Below are positions 38,560 to 48,553 of a stretch of 64,000 nt of DNA, one piece after another. The DNA lies in the NCBI RefSeq assembly GCF_000526915.1, contig NZ_JAGZ01000001.1, positions 62,001 through 126,000 on the forward strand, read 5' to 3'. The DNA is from Mycobacterium genavense ATCC 51234 (GTDB lineage Bacteria; Actinomycetota; Actinomycetes; Mycobacteriales; Mycobacteriaceae). The translations under genes and the position numbers were made by a program. The notes beneath the pieces are model-generated. The model saw nothing but the letters and a program-made list of their open reading frames with translations. It had not been told where the DNA came from and made no database searches. Within the stretch, counting starts at the first letter, position 1, and the number at the start of each line of letters is the position of its first letter.

Positions 38560-40626
38560 TCAATCGGATCGCGCGGCAATGCTGCGCAGCGCGGCGTCGA
38601 AGACGACCTTCGCGGTCAGGCCTAGGTGCGCTGCCACCTCGGGCCCGGGGCCGCTTTCGCCGAAGCGTTCGATGCCGATTACCGTGTCGCCTGGTCTGGC
38701 CAGTGCTCGCCAGCCAATAGTCACGCCGGCTTCGATCCACACGGCAGATCGGGCAGGGCGGTTCCGTCGGCCTGCAGCGCGGCCGGGATGCGTTCGCGCC
38801 ACATCACCGAGATCACGATCGTCGAGATGCCGCGCTCGCTCAACAGATCGGCGGCCTCGAGGGCCAAGGCAACCTTCGAGCCGCTGGCCGCCAGCATCAC
38901 ATGGGCGATGTCGGCGACCGGCCGGACCACCCGCATGCCGTAGTGGTGCACGTCGTCCAGCCCGGCACCCCCAGAACCGGCAGGTCCTACCGGCTGAGCA
39001 CCAAAGCCGTTGGGCCTTCGGTGTTCTCCGCGGCCAGTTGCCAGGCCAACGCGGTTTCGGCGGCATCGCCCGGACGCAGCACGGTCAGGCCCGGAATCAG
39101 CCGCAGCGACTCCAGTTGTTCGACCGGCTGGTGCGTGGGACCGTCCTCACCGACATGGATCGAGTCATGCGTAAAGACATACACCACCGGCAATTTCATC
39201 AGTGCCGACAGTCGTAGTGCGGGGCGCAGGTAGTCGGCGAAGACCAGGAAGGTGCTGCCGAACGGACGTAACCCGCCGTGCAGGGCGATACCGTTCATCA
39301 CCGCGGCCATCGCGTGTTCGCGGATGCCGAAATGGATTGTCCGGCCGGCACAGTCGTCCGGCGTGACGTCGCCGCCGGGAATCGCGGTGTTGGTCGACGC
39401 GCCAGGTCGGCAGATCCGCCGACCAGCCCCGGATACACCGCTGCCAACGCTGCCAGCGCCGCGCCGGATGCCTTGCGAGTGGCGGACTTTCCCCCCGACG
39501 CCAGGCCGTCGGCCAGTGATGTCAGCACCGACAGGTCATCGGGTGCCGGCACCGTGTCGAGCGGGAAGCTCGCTGCCAGGCGCGGATTGTCAACCTGCCA
39601 CGCGGCATGCGTCTGGGCCCAGAGCGCATGGGCGGCGGCACCGCGGGCGGCCGCGGCGGCGGCACCGCGGGCGGCCGCGGCGGCGGCGCCGGCGCGGACC
39701 GCGAGCGGGACGTGGAAGTGCTCGTCGGGCCAGTCCAGACGGGCACGCATGGCGGCGAGCACCGCCGAACCCAGCGGGCTGCCATGGGCTTTCGACGTGC
39801 CTTCGATACCGGACGCCCCGAAGCCGATGGTGGTGCTCACCCGGATGAACGTCGGTCGTCCGTCGCCGTAGACCGCCTCGGTGAAGGCGTGGTCGAGGGC
39901 GGGCACGTCGATGCCGTCGGCCACGCTGAGCACTCGCCAGCCGTACGCGGCGAACCGCGCCTCGACGTCGTCGGCGCAACTCTGCGATGCCGGCCCGTCG
40001 ATGGTGATGTCGTTGTCGTCGAAGACCACGACCAACTTGCCCAGCCGCAGCCGGCCGGCCAGCGACGCGGCCTCGTGGCTGATGCCCTCCATCAGGTCGC
40101 CGTCCCCGGCCAGGACCCAGGTGTAGTGGCCGACGACGGTGTGCTCGCCGGTATTGCATCGTGCGGCCAACATGCGCTCGGCAAGTGCCATCCCGACCGC
40201 GTTGGCAAGGCCCTGTCCCAATGGGCCCGTAGTGGTTTCGACGCCGGGGGTGTGACGGTGCTCGGGATGTCCGGGCGTCCGCGATCCGAGCTGACGGAAC
40301 CGTCGCAGCTCGCCGATCGGGAGGTCGTAACCGAAGATGTGCAGCAGGCCATACAGCAACATCGACCCGTGGCCGGCCGACAGCACAAAGCGATCGCGGT
40401 CCGGCCAGCGTGGGTCGGCGGGATCGTGACGCTGGTGACGTGACCACAACGTCCAGGCGATGGCACTGGCGCCCAACGGCAGCCCGGGGTGTCCGCTGTT
40501 GGCGGCCTGCACCCCGTCGGCTGCCAAAAACCGCAGCGTGTTGATCGCAAGCTTGTCCAAATCGTCTGTGCGATGCGGCGTTTCGGCTGCCTCGGGTACG
40601 AGGGTCGCTTTTGGTGCCGTGCTCAC
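38560..40626 (-). pseudogene. tkt: transketolase, multiply disrupted
   Basis: GTG 40626 overlaps the rpe stop (GTGA). Frame segments together cover a full transketolase: thiamine-diphosphate site (VLAGDGDLMEGISHEAASLAG), NSGHPGLPLGAS, the pyrimidine domain ([32 protein letters not shown]) and the C-terminal domain. Lesions: one base lost near 39399, a TAG (38987-38989) where the family has Gln, one base lost near 38970, and one near 38745. A 24-bp in-frame tandem repeat adds Ala-rich sequence at 39634-39681. Position next to rpe and a gap remnant suggests a Calvin-cycle cbbT rather than the housekeeping copy. Confidence 0.85.
39634..39681. repeat. 24-bp tandem repeat (two copies) within the tkt pseudogene
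   Basis: Identical 24-base units occupy 39634-39657 and 39658-39681, made of GGC/GCC-rich sequence and encoding Ala-rich octapeptides with one Arg each. In frame, so it expands a linker rather than breaking the gene. Confidence 0.9.
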
Positions 40627-41309
40627 CGTGGTACCAGCCTTCCGTTGGTCTGACGGACGGCCGCGCGTAATGCGTTCGCGCGGTCGGTCATGTTCGGTCC
40701 GGCGAACAACGCCGAACCGGCGCAGAACACGTCGGCTCCGGCCGGCGCGGCACCGGCGATGGTGTGCGGTCCGATGCCACCGTCCACTTCGAGTTCGATA
40801 TCCAGTCCGCGCCTGTCGATTTCGGCGCGGGCGGCCGCGATCTTGGGCTCCATACTGGCCAGATACTCCTGACCACCGAATCCGGGGTTGACCGTCATGA
40901 TCAGGAGCAGGTCGGTGATGTCGAGCACGTTGACGACCTCGTCCAGTGCAGTGGTCGGATTGAGTGCCACACCGGCGCGGGCACCGAGTTCGTGAATCCT
41001 CGACAGGGTGCGGTGCAGGTGTCGGCACGCCTCGGCATGCACTATTACGATCTCGCAGCCGGCGTCAACCCACCGCTGCAGCATCGGGTCCGGATCCTCG
41101 ACCATCAGGTGCGCCTCGAAGCCCATCGTGACCAGACCGCGGCAGGCGGCGATCACGTCGGGTCCGAAGGTCAGATTCGGGACGAACCGGCCGTCCATGA
41201 CATCCCACTGAATGCGATCGACCGTCGCCTGCTCGATGGCCGTGACGTCGCGGCCGAGTTCGGCGAAGTCGGCCGGCAGCACCGACGCCACCAAAACTGG
41301 GGTCGTCAT
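40623..41309 (-). CDS. rpe: ribulose-phosphate 3-epimerase
   Basis: 228 residues from ATG 41309, preceded by GGGAGGAGGAG. TIM-barrel motifs: ASVLPADFAELG, IQWDVMDGRFVPNLTFGP, FEAHLMVEDPD, MTVNPGFGGQEY and LEVDGGIGPHTIAGA. It interconverts ribulose-5-P and xylulose-5-P. The first metal-ligand His of the barrel (HxDxMDG in many homologues) is Gln here (IQWDVMDG); I am not sure whether that is usual for actinobacterial members. Co-transcribed with the broken tkt. Intact. Confidence 0.9.
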   Translation of the reverse strand: MTTPVLVASVLPADFAELGRDVTAIEQATVDRIQWDVMDGRFVPNLTFGPDVIAACRGLVTMGFEAHLMVEDPDPMLQRWVDAGCEIVIVHAEACRHLHRTLSRIHELGARAGVALNPTTALDEVVNVLDITDLLLIMTVNPGFGGQEYLASMEPKIAAARAEIDRRGLDIELEVDGGIGPHTIAGAAPAGADVFCAGSALFAGPNMTDRANALRAAVRQTNGRLVPR

Positions 41310-41361
41310 GCGGCTCCTCCCTCCCAAGTCGTTGCGGACACATTAGGACGACGGGGCCAAA

Positions 41362-41375
41362 TTTCGGATCCCCCA
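41362..41375. promoter_or_regulatory. 14-bp motif shared with the gap upstream region
   Basis: TTTCGGATCCCCCA lies 53 bases upstream of rpe in the divergent rpe/response-regulator gap, and its exact reverse complement occurs at 42630-42643 upstream of the gap remnant. In both cases a GGGG run follows after 3-4 bases, giving a CCCC/GGGG dyad. Candidate operator of the adjacent NarL-type regulator. Confidence 0.4.
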
Positions 41376-41453
41376 ACGCGGGGAAATCCGGGGGGTGACG
41401 GGCCGGGCTGAAAAACGGATGACGGTATTGGTTTTCGCCCTTATCGTGTTCGA

Positions 41454-42131
41454 ATGATGCCGATTACCGCAGCGCCGATTACGATGCCCGTTCGGGTGGT
41501 ATTGGTCGACGACCACGAAATGGTCATCGAGGGGCTCAAGGCAATGCTTGCCGCTTTCAAAAGCCGGGTGCGGGTCGTCGGGGAGGCCGTCGGCGCCGAC
41601 AACGCGCTCCAGGTGATCGCGAGCCTGCAACCCGACATCAGTGCTGTGCGACGTCAGGATGCAGGGCGCCAGCGGGTTGGACTTGTGCCGCGACATTCGG
41701 GAGCGCACCCCTGCCAGCAAGGTGATCCTGCTATCGGTCTACGAGGACGAGCAGTATCTGTTCCAGGCGCTGCGGGTAGGAGCGTCCGGCTATCTGCTCA
41801 AGGGCATCAGCAGCGACGAGTTGGTGCGCCAGCTGGAGTATGTCCACGGCGGTTCGACCGCCATCGACGCCGGCCTGGCCGCCCGCGCCGCCGACACGGC
41901 GGCCCGACTGCAGCGCGACGAATTCTGGCCGGGCGCCCGCCAGGGCCTGCGCCAGCGGGAGAGCGAGATCCTGTCGTTAGTGGTCGCCGGCCTGTCCAAC
42001 CGCGGCATCGCCAGCAAACTTGTCATCGGCGACGAGACGGTCAAGAGCCACCTGCGTTCGATCTACCGAAAGCTGGGTGTCGGCGATCGCACCGCGGCGG
42101 TGGCGGTGGCACTGCGGGAAGGCATCTACCA

Positions 42132-42135
<4 letters not shown>
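41454..42135 (+). pseudogene. NarL/LuxR-type response regulator, frameshifted
   Basis: Receiver domain PVRVVLVDDHEMVIEGLKAML, then one extra A at 41640 breaks the frame exactly before the phospho-acceptor motif LCDVRMQGASGLDLC. The restored frame continues LLSVYEDEQYLFQALRVGASGYLLKG (switch Lys) to a LuxR helix-turn-helix (LRQRESEILSLVVAGLSNRGIASKL, VKSHLRSIYRKLGV). The stop overlaps the start of the sensor-kinase remnant (GTGA). Likely regulator of the surrounding metabolic genes. Without the extra base the gene would be intact. Confidence 0.82.
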
Positions 42136-42549
<414 letters not shown>

Positions 42550-42629
42550 TCAGATTGGGGTTGCAGTGCCCGGCGCCGCCGAGCGTTGGGGATACGTTAG
42601 GGGCGGCATGGGTCGGCGGGCACCCCGAA

Positions 42630-42643
42630 TGGGGGATCCGAAA
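42630..42643. promoter_or_regulatory. second copy of the 14-bp motif, upstream of the gap remnant
   Basis: TGGGGGATCCGAAA, exact reverse complement of 41362-41375, about 111 bases upstream of the gap start. The adjoining CCCCGAATGGGGG (42623-42635) is palindromic. See the motif at 41362. Confidence 0.4.
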
Positions 42644-42687
42644 GCGTAACTGCCGGAACGGATTGCGGTCGTCGAGCGGGATGGAGC

Positions 42688-43797
42688 TCAGCTTTCGGCG
42701 GGTGTCCATTTCTCTTCGATGCGGCCGTAACGCCAGACCAGCAGCGCGACCGCCCAGGTGAAGACGAACAGGGCGACGACGGCGAAGCCGAGGGTGTTGA
42801 GATCCAGGCCGCCCAGCCAATTCCAGAACGGGCCTTGCCATCCCAGTTGTCCGGCGAACAGCTCCAGCAGCTCCACGCTGCCGATCAGCAGCGCCACCGC
42901 GACCGAGAGCGCGGTGATGGTGATGTTGTAGTAGGTCTTGCGCACGGGATTGGACAGCGCCCAGCCGTAGGCGAAGTTCATGAACGAGCCGTCGATGGTG
43001 TCCAGCAGACACATGCCGGCGGTGAACAACACCGGCAGACACAGGATCGCGTACCAGGGCAGCCCGGCCGCGGCGCTGGTGCCGGCCAGCACCAGCAGGG
43101 CGATCTCGGTGGCGGTGTCAAAACCCAGGCCGAACAACAATCCGATCGGGTAGGTGTGCCAAGACCGGGTGATCGATCGGGTGACGCGGCCGAGCGCGCG
43201 GCTCATCAGGCCGCGATTGCTCAGGTGCCGTTCCAACTGCGCCTCGTTGTACTCGCCGCGGCGCAACCGGAGGAACACCCGCACGATTGCCGCCAGGACG
43301 ACCAGGTTGACGATCGCGATCAGGTAGAGAAAGACCCCCGAGACGCCGGTGCCGATCAGCCCGCTGTAGTGGTGCAGGGTCGAGGCGTCGTCCTCGACGG
43401 GTCCGACGATCGCCGTGACGCCGATGGCCAGGAGTACCGCCAACCCGAACACCACCGTGGAGTGGCCGAGCGAGAAAAAGAAACCGACGGCCAGCGGGCG
43501 TTGCCCGTCGCTCATCAGCTTGCGGGTGATGTTGTCGATGGCGGCGATGTGGTCGGCGTCGAACGCGTGCCGAAGCCCCAGGGTGTAGGCCGTTACGCCC
43601 AACCCAATGCCAAAAGCCTTGCCGTCCACGCTTAATCGCGCTGGCTCAATGATCAAGAACAGGGTGGCCCAGCCGATGAGATGCAGCGCAACGATCACCG
43701 CCAGCATGGCCGTCAGGCGTCGCCGCTGCGGCCGGGTCAGCGCGATCCGCGGCGCAACGCGCCGGGAAAGGCTTTTTTGGTCGACACCACCAACCAC
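42688..43797 (-). CDS. nicT: high-affinity nickel/cobalt transporter, NiCoT family
   Basis: 369 residues from GTG 43797, which follows GAGGAG at 7 bases. All NiCoT signatures are present: RHAFDADHIAAIDNITR (metal-binding helix 2), FFFSLGHSTVVF, GLGFDTATEI and FTAGMCLLDTIDGSFMN, with eight membrane segments expected. Imports Ni2+ across the inner membrane. Beside hydrogenase maturation genes it most likely fed nickel to HypA/HypB; urease could be another user. Intact. A Nur-box-like site lies 66 bases upstream. Confidence 0.93.
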   Translation of the reverse strand: MVGGVDQKSLSRRVAPRIALTRPQRRRLTAMLAVIVALHLIGWATLFLIIEPARLSVDGKAFGIGLGVTAYTLGLRHAFDADHIAAIDNITRKLMSDGQRPLAVGFFFSLGHSTVVFGLAVLLAIGVTAIVGPVEDDASTLHHYSGLIGTGVSGVFLYLIAIVNLVVLAAIVRVFLRLRRGEYNEAQLERHLSNRGLMSRALGRVTRSITRSWHTYPIGLLFGLGFDTATEIALLVLAGTSAAAGLPWYAILCLPVLFTAGMCLLDTIDGSFMNFAYGWALSNPVRKTYYNITITALSVAVALLIGSVELLELFAGQLGWQGPFWNWLGGLDLNTLGFAVVALFVFTWAVALLVWRYGRIEEKWTPAES

Positions 43798-43862
43798 AAA
43801 GCGACTCCTCGGGGGCGGCTTGCATCCATCTGGTAGGAAAGCTAGCGGCAAGATTCGCTTTT

Positions 43863-43879
43863 TTGCAAGCGGTTTGCAG
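43863..43879. promoter_or_regulatory. candidate Nur (nickel-responsive Fur-family) box upstream of nicT
   Basis: TTGCAA-GCGGT-TTGCAG matches the Streptomyces Nur box (tTGCaa-N5-ttGCAA) at 11 of 12 specified positions. It lies 66 bases upstream of the nicT start, the expected place for nickel-dependent repression of uptake. The match is seen; regulator and binding are inferred. 43880-44043 holds no other clear signal. Confidence 0.5.
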
Positions 43880-44043
43880 GTTCGCCGCGGTGGTTTTGCG
43901 GTCGGATGATCAAGCGTTTAGTTCATCGACGGCGGCGGGCCAGTCCCCCCAAGCGTCCACCACATGGGTGACGTTGCGCGATCGGCGTCGTCAATAGGGT
44001 TATCGCCTCGAGACCGGAACCGATCCGGAGCAGGAGTGTGGTC

Positions 44044-44551
44044 ATGCCTTACCGAAGGCTGGTGGGTCCGCTCGAGCGTTGCGTGATGGAGCAGTTGTGG
44101 CGTGGATCGGAACCGCAGACCGTACGGAACGTGCACCGCGCGATCTGCACCAGACGCAACCTCGCCTACACCACGGTGATGACTACTGCGTCGCCTTGCG
44201 GACAAAGGACTTGTCGTCCAATACCGCAACCATCGTGCCTACCGCTATGCGGCGGCCCACGGCCTCGACGAGTTTGTCGCCGACTTGATGCTCGGTGCGT
44301 TGGACGAGATCGCCGACTCGGCCGGTCGCCGCGCCGCCTTGGCGCACTTCGTCGGCAGCGTCGGAGCGGACAACGCGCGGCTGCTTCAGCAGGCACTTGC
44401 GGAGTTGCCGACCGGCACCGACCTTCGCTACCCGGGATCGGGGAGCAAAGCCTTTCACCGCCGGGGGGATGCAGCCACTAACCAGCCGGTGGCTGATAGT
44501 TGGCCGCAGAGTTGCGCAGCTGCCAGATTTGGGCAGGGCACAGCAGATTGA
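44044..44551 (+). pseudogene. BlaI/CopY-family regulator, frameshifted
   Basis: ATG 44044 after AGGAG begins PYRRLVGPLERCVMEQLWRG, QTVRNVHRAICTRRNLAYTTVMTT, the winged helix of the BlaI family. The frame then changes near 44189 (one base gained or two lost) and continues RRLADKGLVVQYRNHRAYRYAAAHGLDEFVADLMLGALDEIADSAGRRAALAHFV. The natural stop also seems lost, the frame running on to 44551 over the neighbouring gene. Similar to Rv1846c-type regulators of beta-lactam and other stress genes; no cognate BlaR is adjacent. Confidence 0.8.
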
Positions 44552-44888
44552 CGGCGTAGGACACCAGGTAGTTGGCGGCGAATTCGTCGTTGGGGGTCAC
44601 GTCGCGCTTCACGTCGCCCATTACTTGGGCGTAGCTCTCGCCTTGTGTGACTTTGTCGCAGATTCCATGGCCATAACCGATCGCATCGTTGTTCGGGAAG
44701 TTGTAGTGTCGCCGCACTGCCACGTCGTAGACATATTCCACCTCGGGTGCCGGTGCGGCGCCCGCCCGCGGCGCTAGTTGTGGTGTGGCTGCAACCAGAC
44801 CGCACACCGCCACAAAAGTAGCGACCAATAGCTTCGCCGGCTGATTGCGCCGCGGGCTGTGCCGATGCGTAGATGTGGACGGATTCAT
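44478..44888 (-). CDS. DUF732 family secreted protein
   Basis: 136 residues. Basic N-terminus and hydrophobic signal segment (LLVATFVAVCGLVAATPQLAPRAGAA), then the DUF732 core YNFPNNDAIGYGHGICDKVTQGESYAQVMGDVKRDV and a final NLLCPAQIWQLRN, with the two conserved Cys residues. Exported, function unknown. One of three DUF732 proteins in this window. Its 3' end overlaps the run-on part of the blaI pseudogene on the other strand. Confidence 0.85.
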   Translation of the reverse strand: MNPSTSTHRHSPRRNQPAKLLVATFVAVCGLVAATPQLAPRAGAAPAPEVEYVYDVAVRRHYNFPNNDAIGYGHGICDKVTQGESYAQVMGDVKRDVTPNDEFAANYLVSYAVNLLCPAQIWQLRNSAANYQPPAG

Positions 44889-45001
44889 GGAATTCCCTTG
44901 CTAAAAAAACCAATTAGAGCATGCGAGTGGCCGGAAGGCCCCGGTCCCGTCGGCCGAATTCGCAACGATTCTTCGCCTGCGCCACCATCCTCGTTCCCTG
45001 C

Positions 45002-46215
45002 TCAGCGGTCTCGCGGCAGGCCCAGCAAGCGCTCGCCGATCACGTTGCGTTGGATCTCATCGGTGCCCCCGCCGATCCTCAGACCGGGCGCGAGGGTCGA
45101 GGCACGTCCCCAGGCGAACGTGCCCCATTCGCCGGTGTCGGCCAACATGTTCATCCCGAGGATGTGGCCGGCGGTATTGATGCAGTTTCGCAGCAGACGA
45201 TTGCGCAGCAGTTTGAGGACGGACATCTCGGGTCCGGCGGAATTACCTCGGCGTTCGGCTGCCAGCAGGTTCGCGGCGGTGTGTTCGATGGTTGCGCCCA
45301 GAACGTAGCAGTCGAGGACCGCGTCAAGGATCGCGGCCGGCAATTGCCCTTTTTGGCCGCCACGGCGGCGAGGTCGACAAGACGCTCTACGACAACCCAA
45401 TTCGGGTCTTCCGAACTGTTTCCGACTGCTTTGCGTTCGCCACCGAGGGTCGCAATGGCCACACCCCAGCCCTTGTTGACGTCTCCGACCCGATGGCTGT
45501 CGGGTATGCGCAGTGCGTCGATGAACACTTCGTTGAAGTGTGCGCCACCGCTCATCTCGCGCAGCGGGCGAACCTCGATCGCAGGGTCATGCATATCGGC
45601 GACGAACATCGTGAGTCGGCGATGGGGGACCGCATCGTCCCCGGTACGAGCCAGGAGCAAGCCGATGTCGCTGTAATGGCCTCCCGTCGTCCACACTTTC
45701 TGGCCGGCGACGACCCATTCGCCGCCGTCACGTACCGCACGGGTGGACACCGCCGATAGGTCGGAGCCCGCGCCCGGTTCGGAGAACAGTTGACAGGCGA
45801 TGATGTCACCGCGCAAGATCGCGGGCACCAACTTTCGCTTGAGCTCTTCGGATGCCGCGGCCAGCAGTCCGGGAAGAATGATGTGCAGTGTCACGAACAG
45901 CGTGTTGAGCTTGGGTAGCCGGTAGAGCTTGCAGGTCTCGTCGAAAATCTCTTGACTGCGCTGGTCAAGTTCGGCGCCGCCGTACTCACGGGGACCGGTG
46001 ATTCACGCCAGCCCTTCGTCGAACAAGGCGCGCTGCCAGGTGCGTGCTCGTTTGAGTTGTTGCTCTTCGACCGAGCGCTCTGGACTGTCGAAGATCGGTA
46101 TGGTGTCCGGCCGTTCCAGAGGTTCCTCGGCGGCCACGCCGAACCCGTCGGCGTGAGCATCGAGGAATTCGCGGCACCTTCGCGCGAAGGCGTCGTGATC
46201 GATTGTCGGTGTCAC
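45002..46215 (-). pseudogene. acyl-CoA dehydrogenase (FadE), stop codon and frameshift
   Basis: GTG 46215 begins TPTIDHDAFARRCREFL. After 70 codons a TGA (46003-46005) stands where the family has Trp (GLA-W-ITGPREYGGAEL), then the same frame continues with CQLFSEPGAGSDLSAVSTRAVRDG and VAGQKVWTTGGHYSD (flavin/substrate motifs) to about 45347. There one base is missing, and the last 115 codons (VLGATIEHTAANLLAAER ... GGGTDEIQRNVIGERLLGL) are in another frame. Full length otherwise. Coupled (GTGA) to the upstream FadE remnant, so it was part of a lipid or steroid catabolic operon. Confidence 0.87.
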
Positions 46216-46534
46216 TGGCGAAACCGGTGCTCTGGGAAAATCTGGGTGGCGAGAACATTTTTCAGCACGGGCGGCGATCCTCCAGCCACCAACGCCGCCA
46301 TGGCATCGCGGTGCAGCCGCTGCGCGGCATAGTCCAGCGTTGTCCCGTCACCACCACACAGGACCATCGCCTCGTGTGTCACCGTCGGCAGCATGGTGCA
46401 GCCTGACAGCTTGGCGAACGTCGAATCCTTCGCGTTGGGAAATCGACCGTCCACCGAACTCGACGCCGCCCGGTAGGTCAATAGACGATGCGCGTCGATC
46501 GCCATCCGCATCTCCACCAGGCTGTGGTAGGCCG
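46212..46534 (-). pseudogene. second acyl-CoA dehydrogenase, C-terminal remnant
   Basis: About 107 codons: HSLVEMRMAIDAHRLLTYRAAS, THEAMVLCGGDGTTLDYAAQRLHRDAM and GGSPPVLKNVLATQIFPEHRFRQ are the end of a FadE of the two-subunit mycobacterial type. The 5' part is replaced at about 46535 by an acyl-CoA synthetase remnant, indicating an internal deletion. The natural stop overlaps the start of the following fadE. Confidence 0.75.
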
Positions 46535-47049
46535 AATTTTCGGTTCACCGGTGGTTCCGCCGGTGAACCCCTGGCAACCCAATGTGTCTCCGGGGATGGG
46601 TAATTCCAACGGCTCCGCCGAATAGCCTTGTGCCCATTGGTCGACCGAGGGGTGCTCGGTATCGGCCGAGTCGACGCACAATATGCGGGTCAAACTCGGC
46701 ACGTGATCGGCCAGGAACGCGGCTTTGTCGGCGACCGAGGAGTGGAAGAACAACGTCTGGCAGCCGCCGCGGCGCAGCACCTCGGCGGTGACCTCGATCG
46801 GGTCGCCCAGATTGACGTTGCACCACGCGCCGCCGGCCCGCAGGCCGGCGAGCATCGCGACTATGGTTCGCGAATCGTTCCGGCTGATCAGAGAGAACGG
46901 AGTTCCCGCGGTGAACCCGTCGTCGGCCAGCGCTCGGGCTATCTTGTTGACATTGGTGAACGCGGCCGAAAAAGTGATGTCGCCACTGTCCCGCCGAACG
47001 CGCATCTCGTGGGCCAGCAACGGGCTGCTGTTCTCAGGTGATCGGTCAC
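46535..47049 (-). pseudogene. acyl-CoA synthetase (FadD), N-terminal remnant
   Basis: The translation SGDITFSAAFTNVNKIARALADDG, FSLISRNDSRTIVAMLAGLRAGGAWCNVNL and the A3 loop GCQGFTGGTTGEPKI belong to an AMP-binding ligase. It ends at the phosphate-binding loop, where the FadE remnant begins (deletion junction near 46535). Near the start a one-base loss at about 47036 separates the likely GTG 47049 (VTDH) from the main frame. No functional product expected. Confidence 0.78.
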
Positions 47050-47297
47050 ATGCATTCGCGATTCCCTTGCCCGCCGGGCCAGGTGCATTTTCTGCGCTTG
47101 GTGCTCACCCGTAACAGTTAACTCCGGGGAGTTCGCCGGGCGAAGCGTATCGACTACGCTGTGCGGCTCGGCTCAGCGCCGGGACGGATCGAGCGTGGAT
47201 TCGACCACGGCTACGTAGCGTAACCATTACGCATGACCCCCAGCCCGACTCGTGGTGCTCTTGTTGTCACCAAGCACAGAAGGAGAGTCAGCAACAG

Positions 47298-48413
47298 ATG
47301 AAATACGGGATTTTGTGGGAGATGCAACTCGGGCCGCGGCCGTGGCCGGACAAGGCTGAGTACAACCACTACTGGGATGCGATCGAACAAGCCAAGCTCG
47401 CGGAAAGTGTTGGCTTCGACTATGCCTGGCATGTCGAACACCATTTCCTGACCGAGTACTCGCACGGCTCGTCGCCAGAGGTGTGGCTTGCGGCGCTCGC
47501 TCAGCACACCGAGCGGATCCGTATCGGTCACGGCGTCGTTCTGTTGCCGCTCAACTTCAACCCGCCTTACCACGTCGCGGAACGGATCGCCGCGCTGGAC
47601 ATCCTGTCCAAAGGCCGTGTCGAGTTCGGAACCGGACGCGCCGCTACCACAAGCGAACTGGAGGCGTACGGAATCGATCCTGCCGACGGCCGCGGAATGT
47701 GGTTGGAGGCGCTGCGGGAAATCCCGAAGATGTGGCGAGACGAGCCATACCCGGGTGTCGACGGCACCTTCATGAAGCTGCCGTCGCGCGAGATCTGGCC
47801 GAAACCGGTGCAACGTTCCGGCCCGCCCATGTGGATGGCGGCGAGCAGCCCGGAAAGCTTTGAGATCGCGGGTCGCAACGGTCTTGGCGTCCTCGCGTTC
47901 ATCATCGGTCACGCCGAGAAACTCGCGCCGCTGATCGAGGTCTATCGCGATGCGATCAAGCAATGCCCGAAGCCGCCGGAAGAGATCAACGATCAAGTCG
48001 CGGCGTATGTGCTGACTCACTGCGCCGAATCACGCGAGGAGGCACGCGCGGTGGGCGGACCCGCGGTCGAGTGGTACAGCGCCAACGTGTTCCAGCTCTT
48101 CTCTACCGTATCGGGCAAACGCGGCTACGAGATCTACGCGAAGATGTTACCGGAGGACGCCGCCGACATTGAGCGGCTCGTAGCCAAGTACGGCAACATG
48201 ATCGACGCCCTGATCGACCTGGGTGTGATCAGTGTCGGCACTCCGGACGAGTGCCTGAACACCGTCAATTCGTTCGCGGCCCTCGACCTCGATCAGATCA
48301 TTACCAGCCACGCGATTGGCGGCATACCTCACGACAAGGTCATGCGTTCGATCGAGCTGTTCGGCACCGAGGTCATGCCGAGGGTGAGCGCGACAGATTC
48401 CGTTTCCGCGTAA
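47298..48413 (+). CDS. luciferase-like flavin-dependent monooxygenase
   Basis: 371 residues of the bacterial luciferase superfamily: EQAKLAESVGFDYAWHVEHHF, RIGHGVVLLPLNFNPPYHVAERIAALDILSKGRVEFGTGRA and GPPMWMAASSPESFEIAGRNGLGVL are typical of the flavin TIM barrel. Uses reduced FMN or F420; substrate unknown. AGAAGGAGAG precedes the ATG. Intact, in contrast to the upstream fad genes, and probably transcribed on its own. Confidence 0.9.
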   Translation: MKYGILWEMQLGPRPWPDKAEYNHYWDAIEQAKLAESVGFDYAWHVEHHFLTEYSHGSSPEVWLAALAQHTERIRIGHGVVLLPLNFNPPYHVAERIAALDILSKGRVEFGTGRAATTSELEAYGIDPADGRGMWLEALREIPKMWRDEPYPGVDGTFMKLPSREIWPKPVQRSGPPMWMAASSPESFEIAGRNGLGVLAFIIGHAEKLAPLIEVYRDAIKQCPKPPEEINDQVAAYVLTHCAESREEARAVGGPAVEWYSANVFQLFSTVSGKRGYEIYAKMLPEDAADIERLVAKYGNMIDALIDLGVISVGTPDECLNTVNSFAALDLDQIITSHAIGGIPHDKVMRSIELFGTEVMPRVSATDSVSA

Positions 48414-48443
48414 CGCGTTTGCCGTGTCAAGACAGGAGGGCGT

Positions 48444-48471
48444 CCCCGCCGCCGCGCAAGTGGGGGCGGGG
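48444..48471. terminator. GC-rich hairpin after the monooxygenase gene
   Basis: CCCCGCC (48444-48450) and GGCGGGG (48465-48471) form a 7-bp stem, 31 bases after the stop. No T-tract. Low-certainty terminator. Confidence 0.35.
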
Positions 48472-48553
48472 GGCCCGCGCCGAGAAGGAGTGATGCCGCT
48501 GCAGGCGCACCGAGACCGGTGCTTCGAGCAGAGCAGGTGAGGAGGTTCAGAAC

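Noticed and set aside
39634..39681. Possible CRISPR or mobile repeat
   Set aside because: Two abutting 24-bp units without spacers, in frame in tkt: simple tandem duplication.
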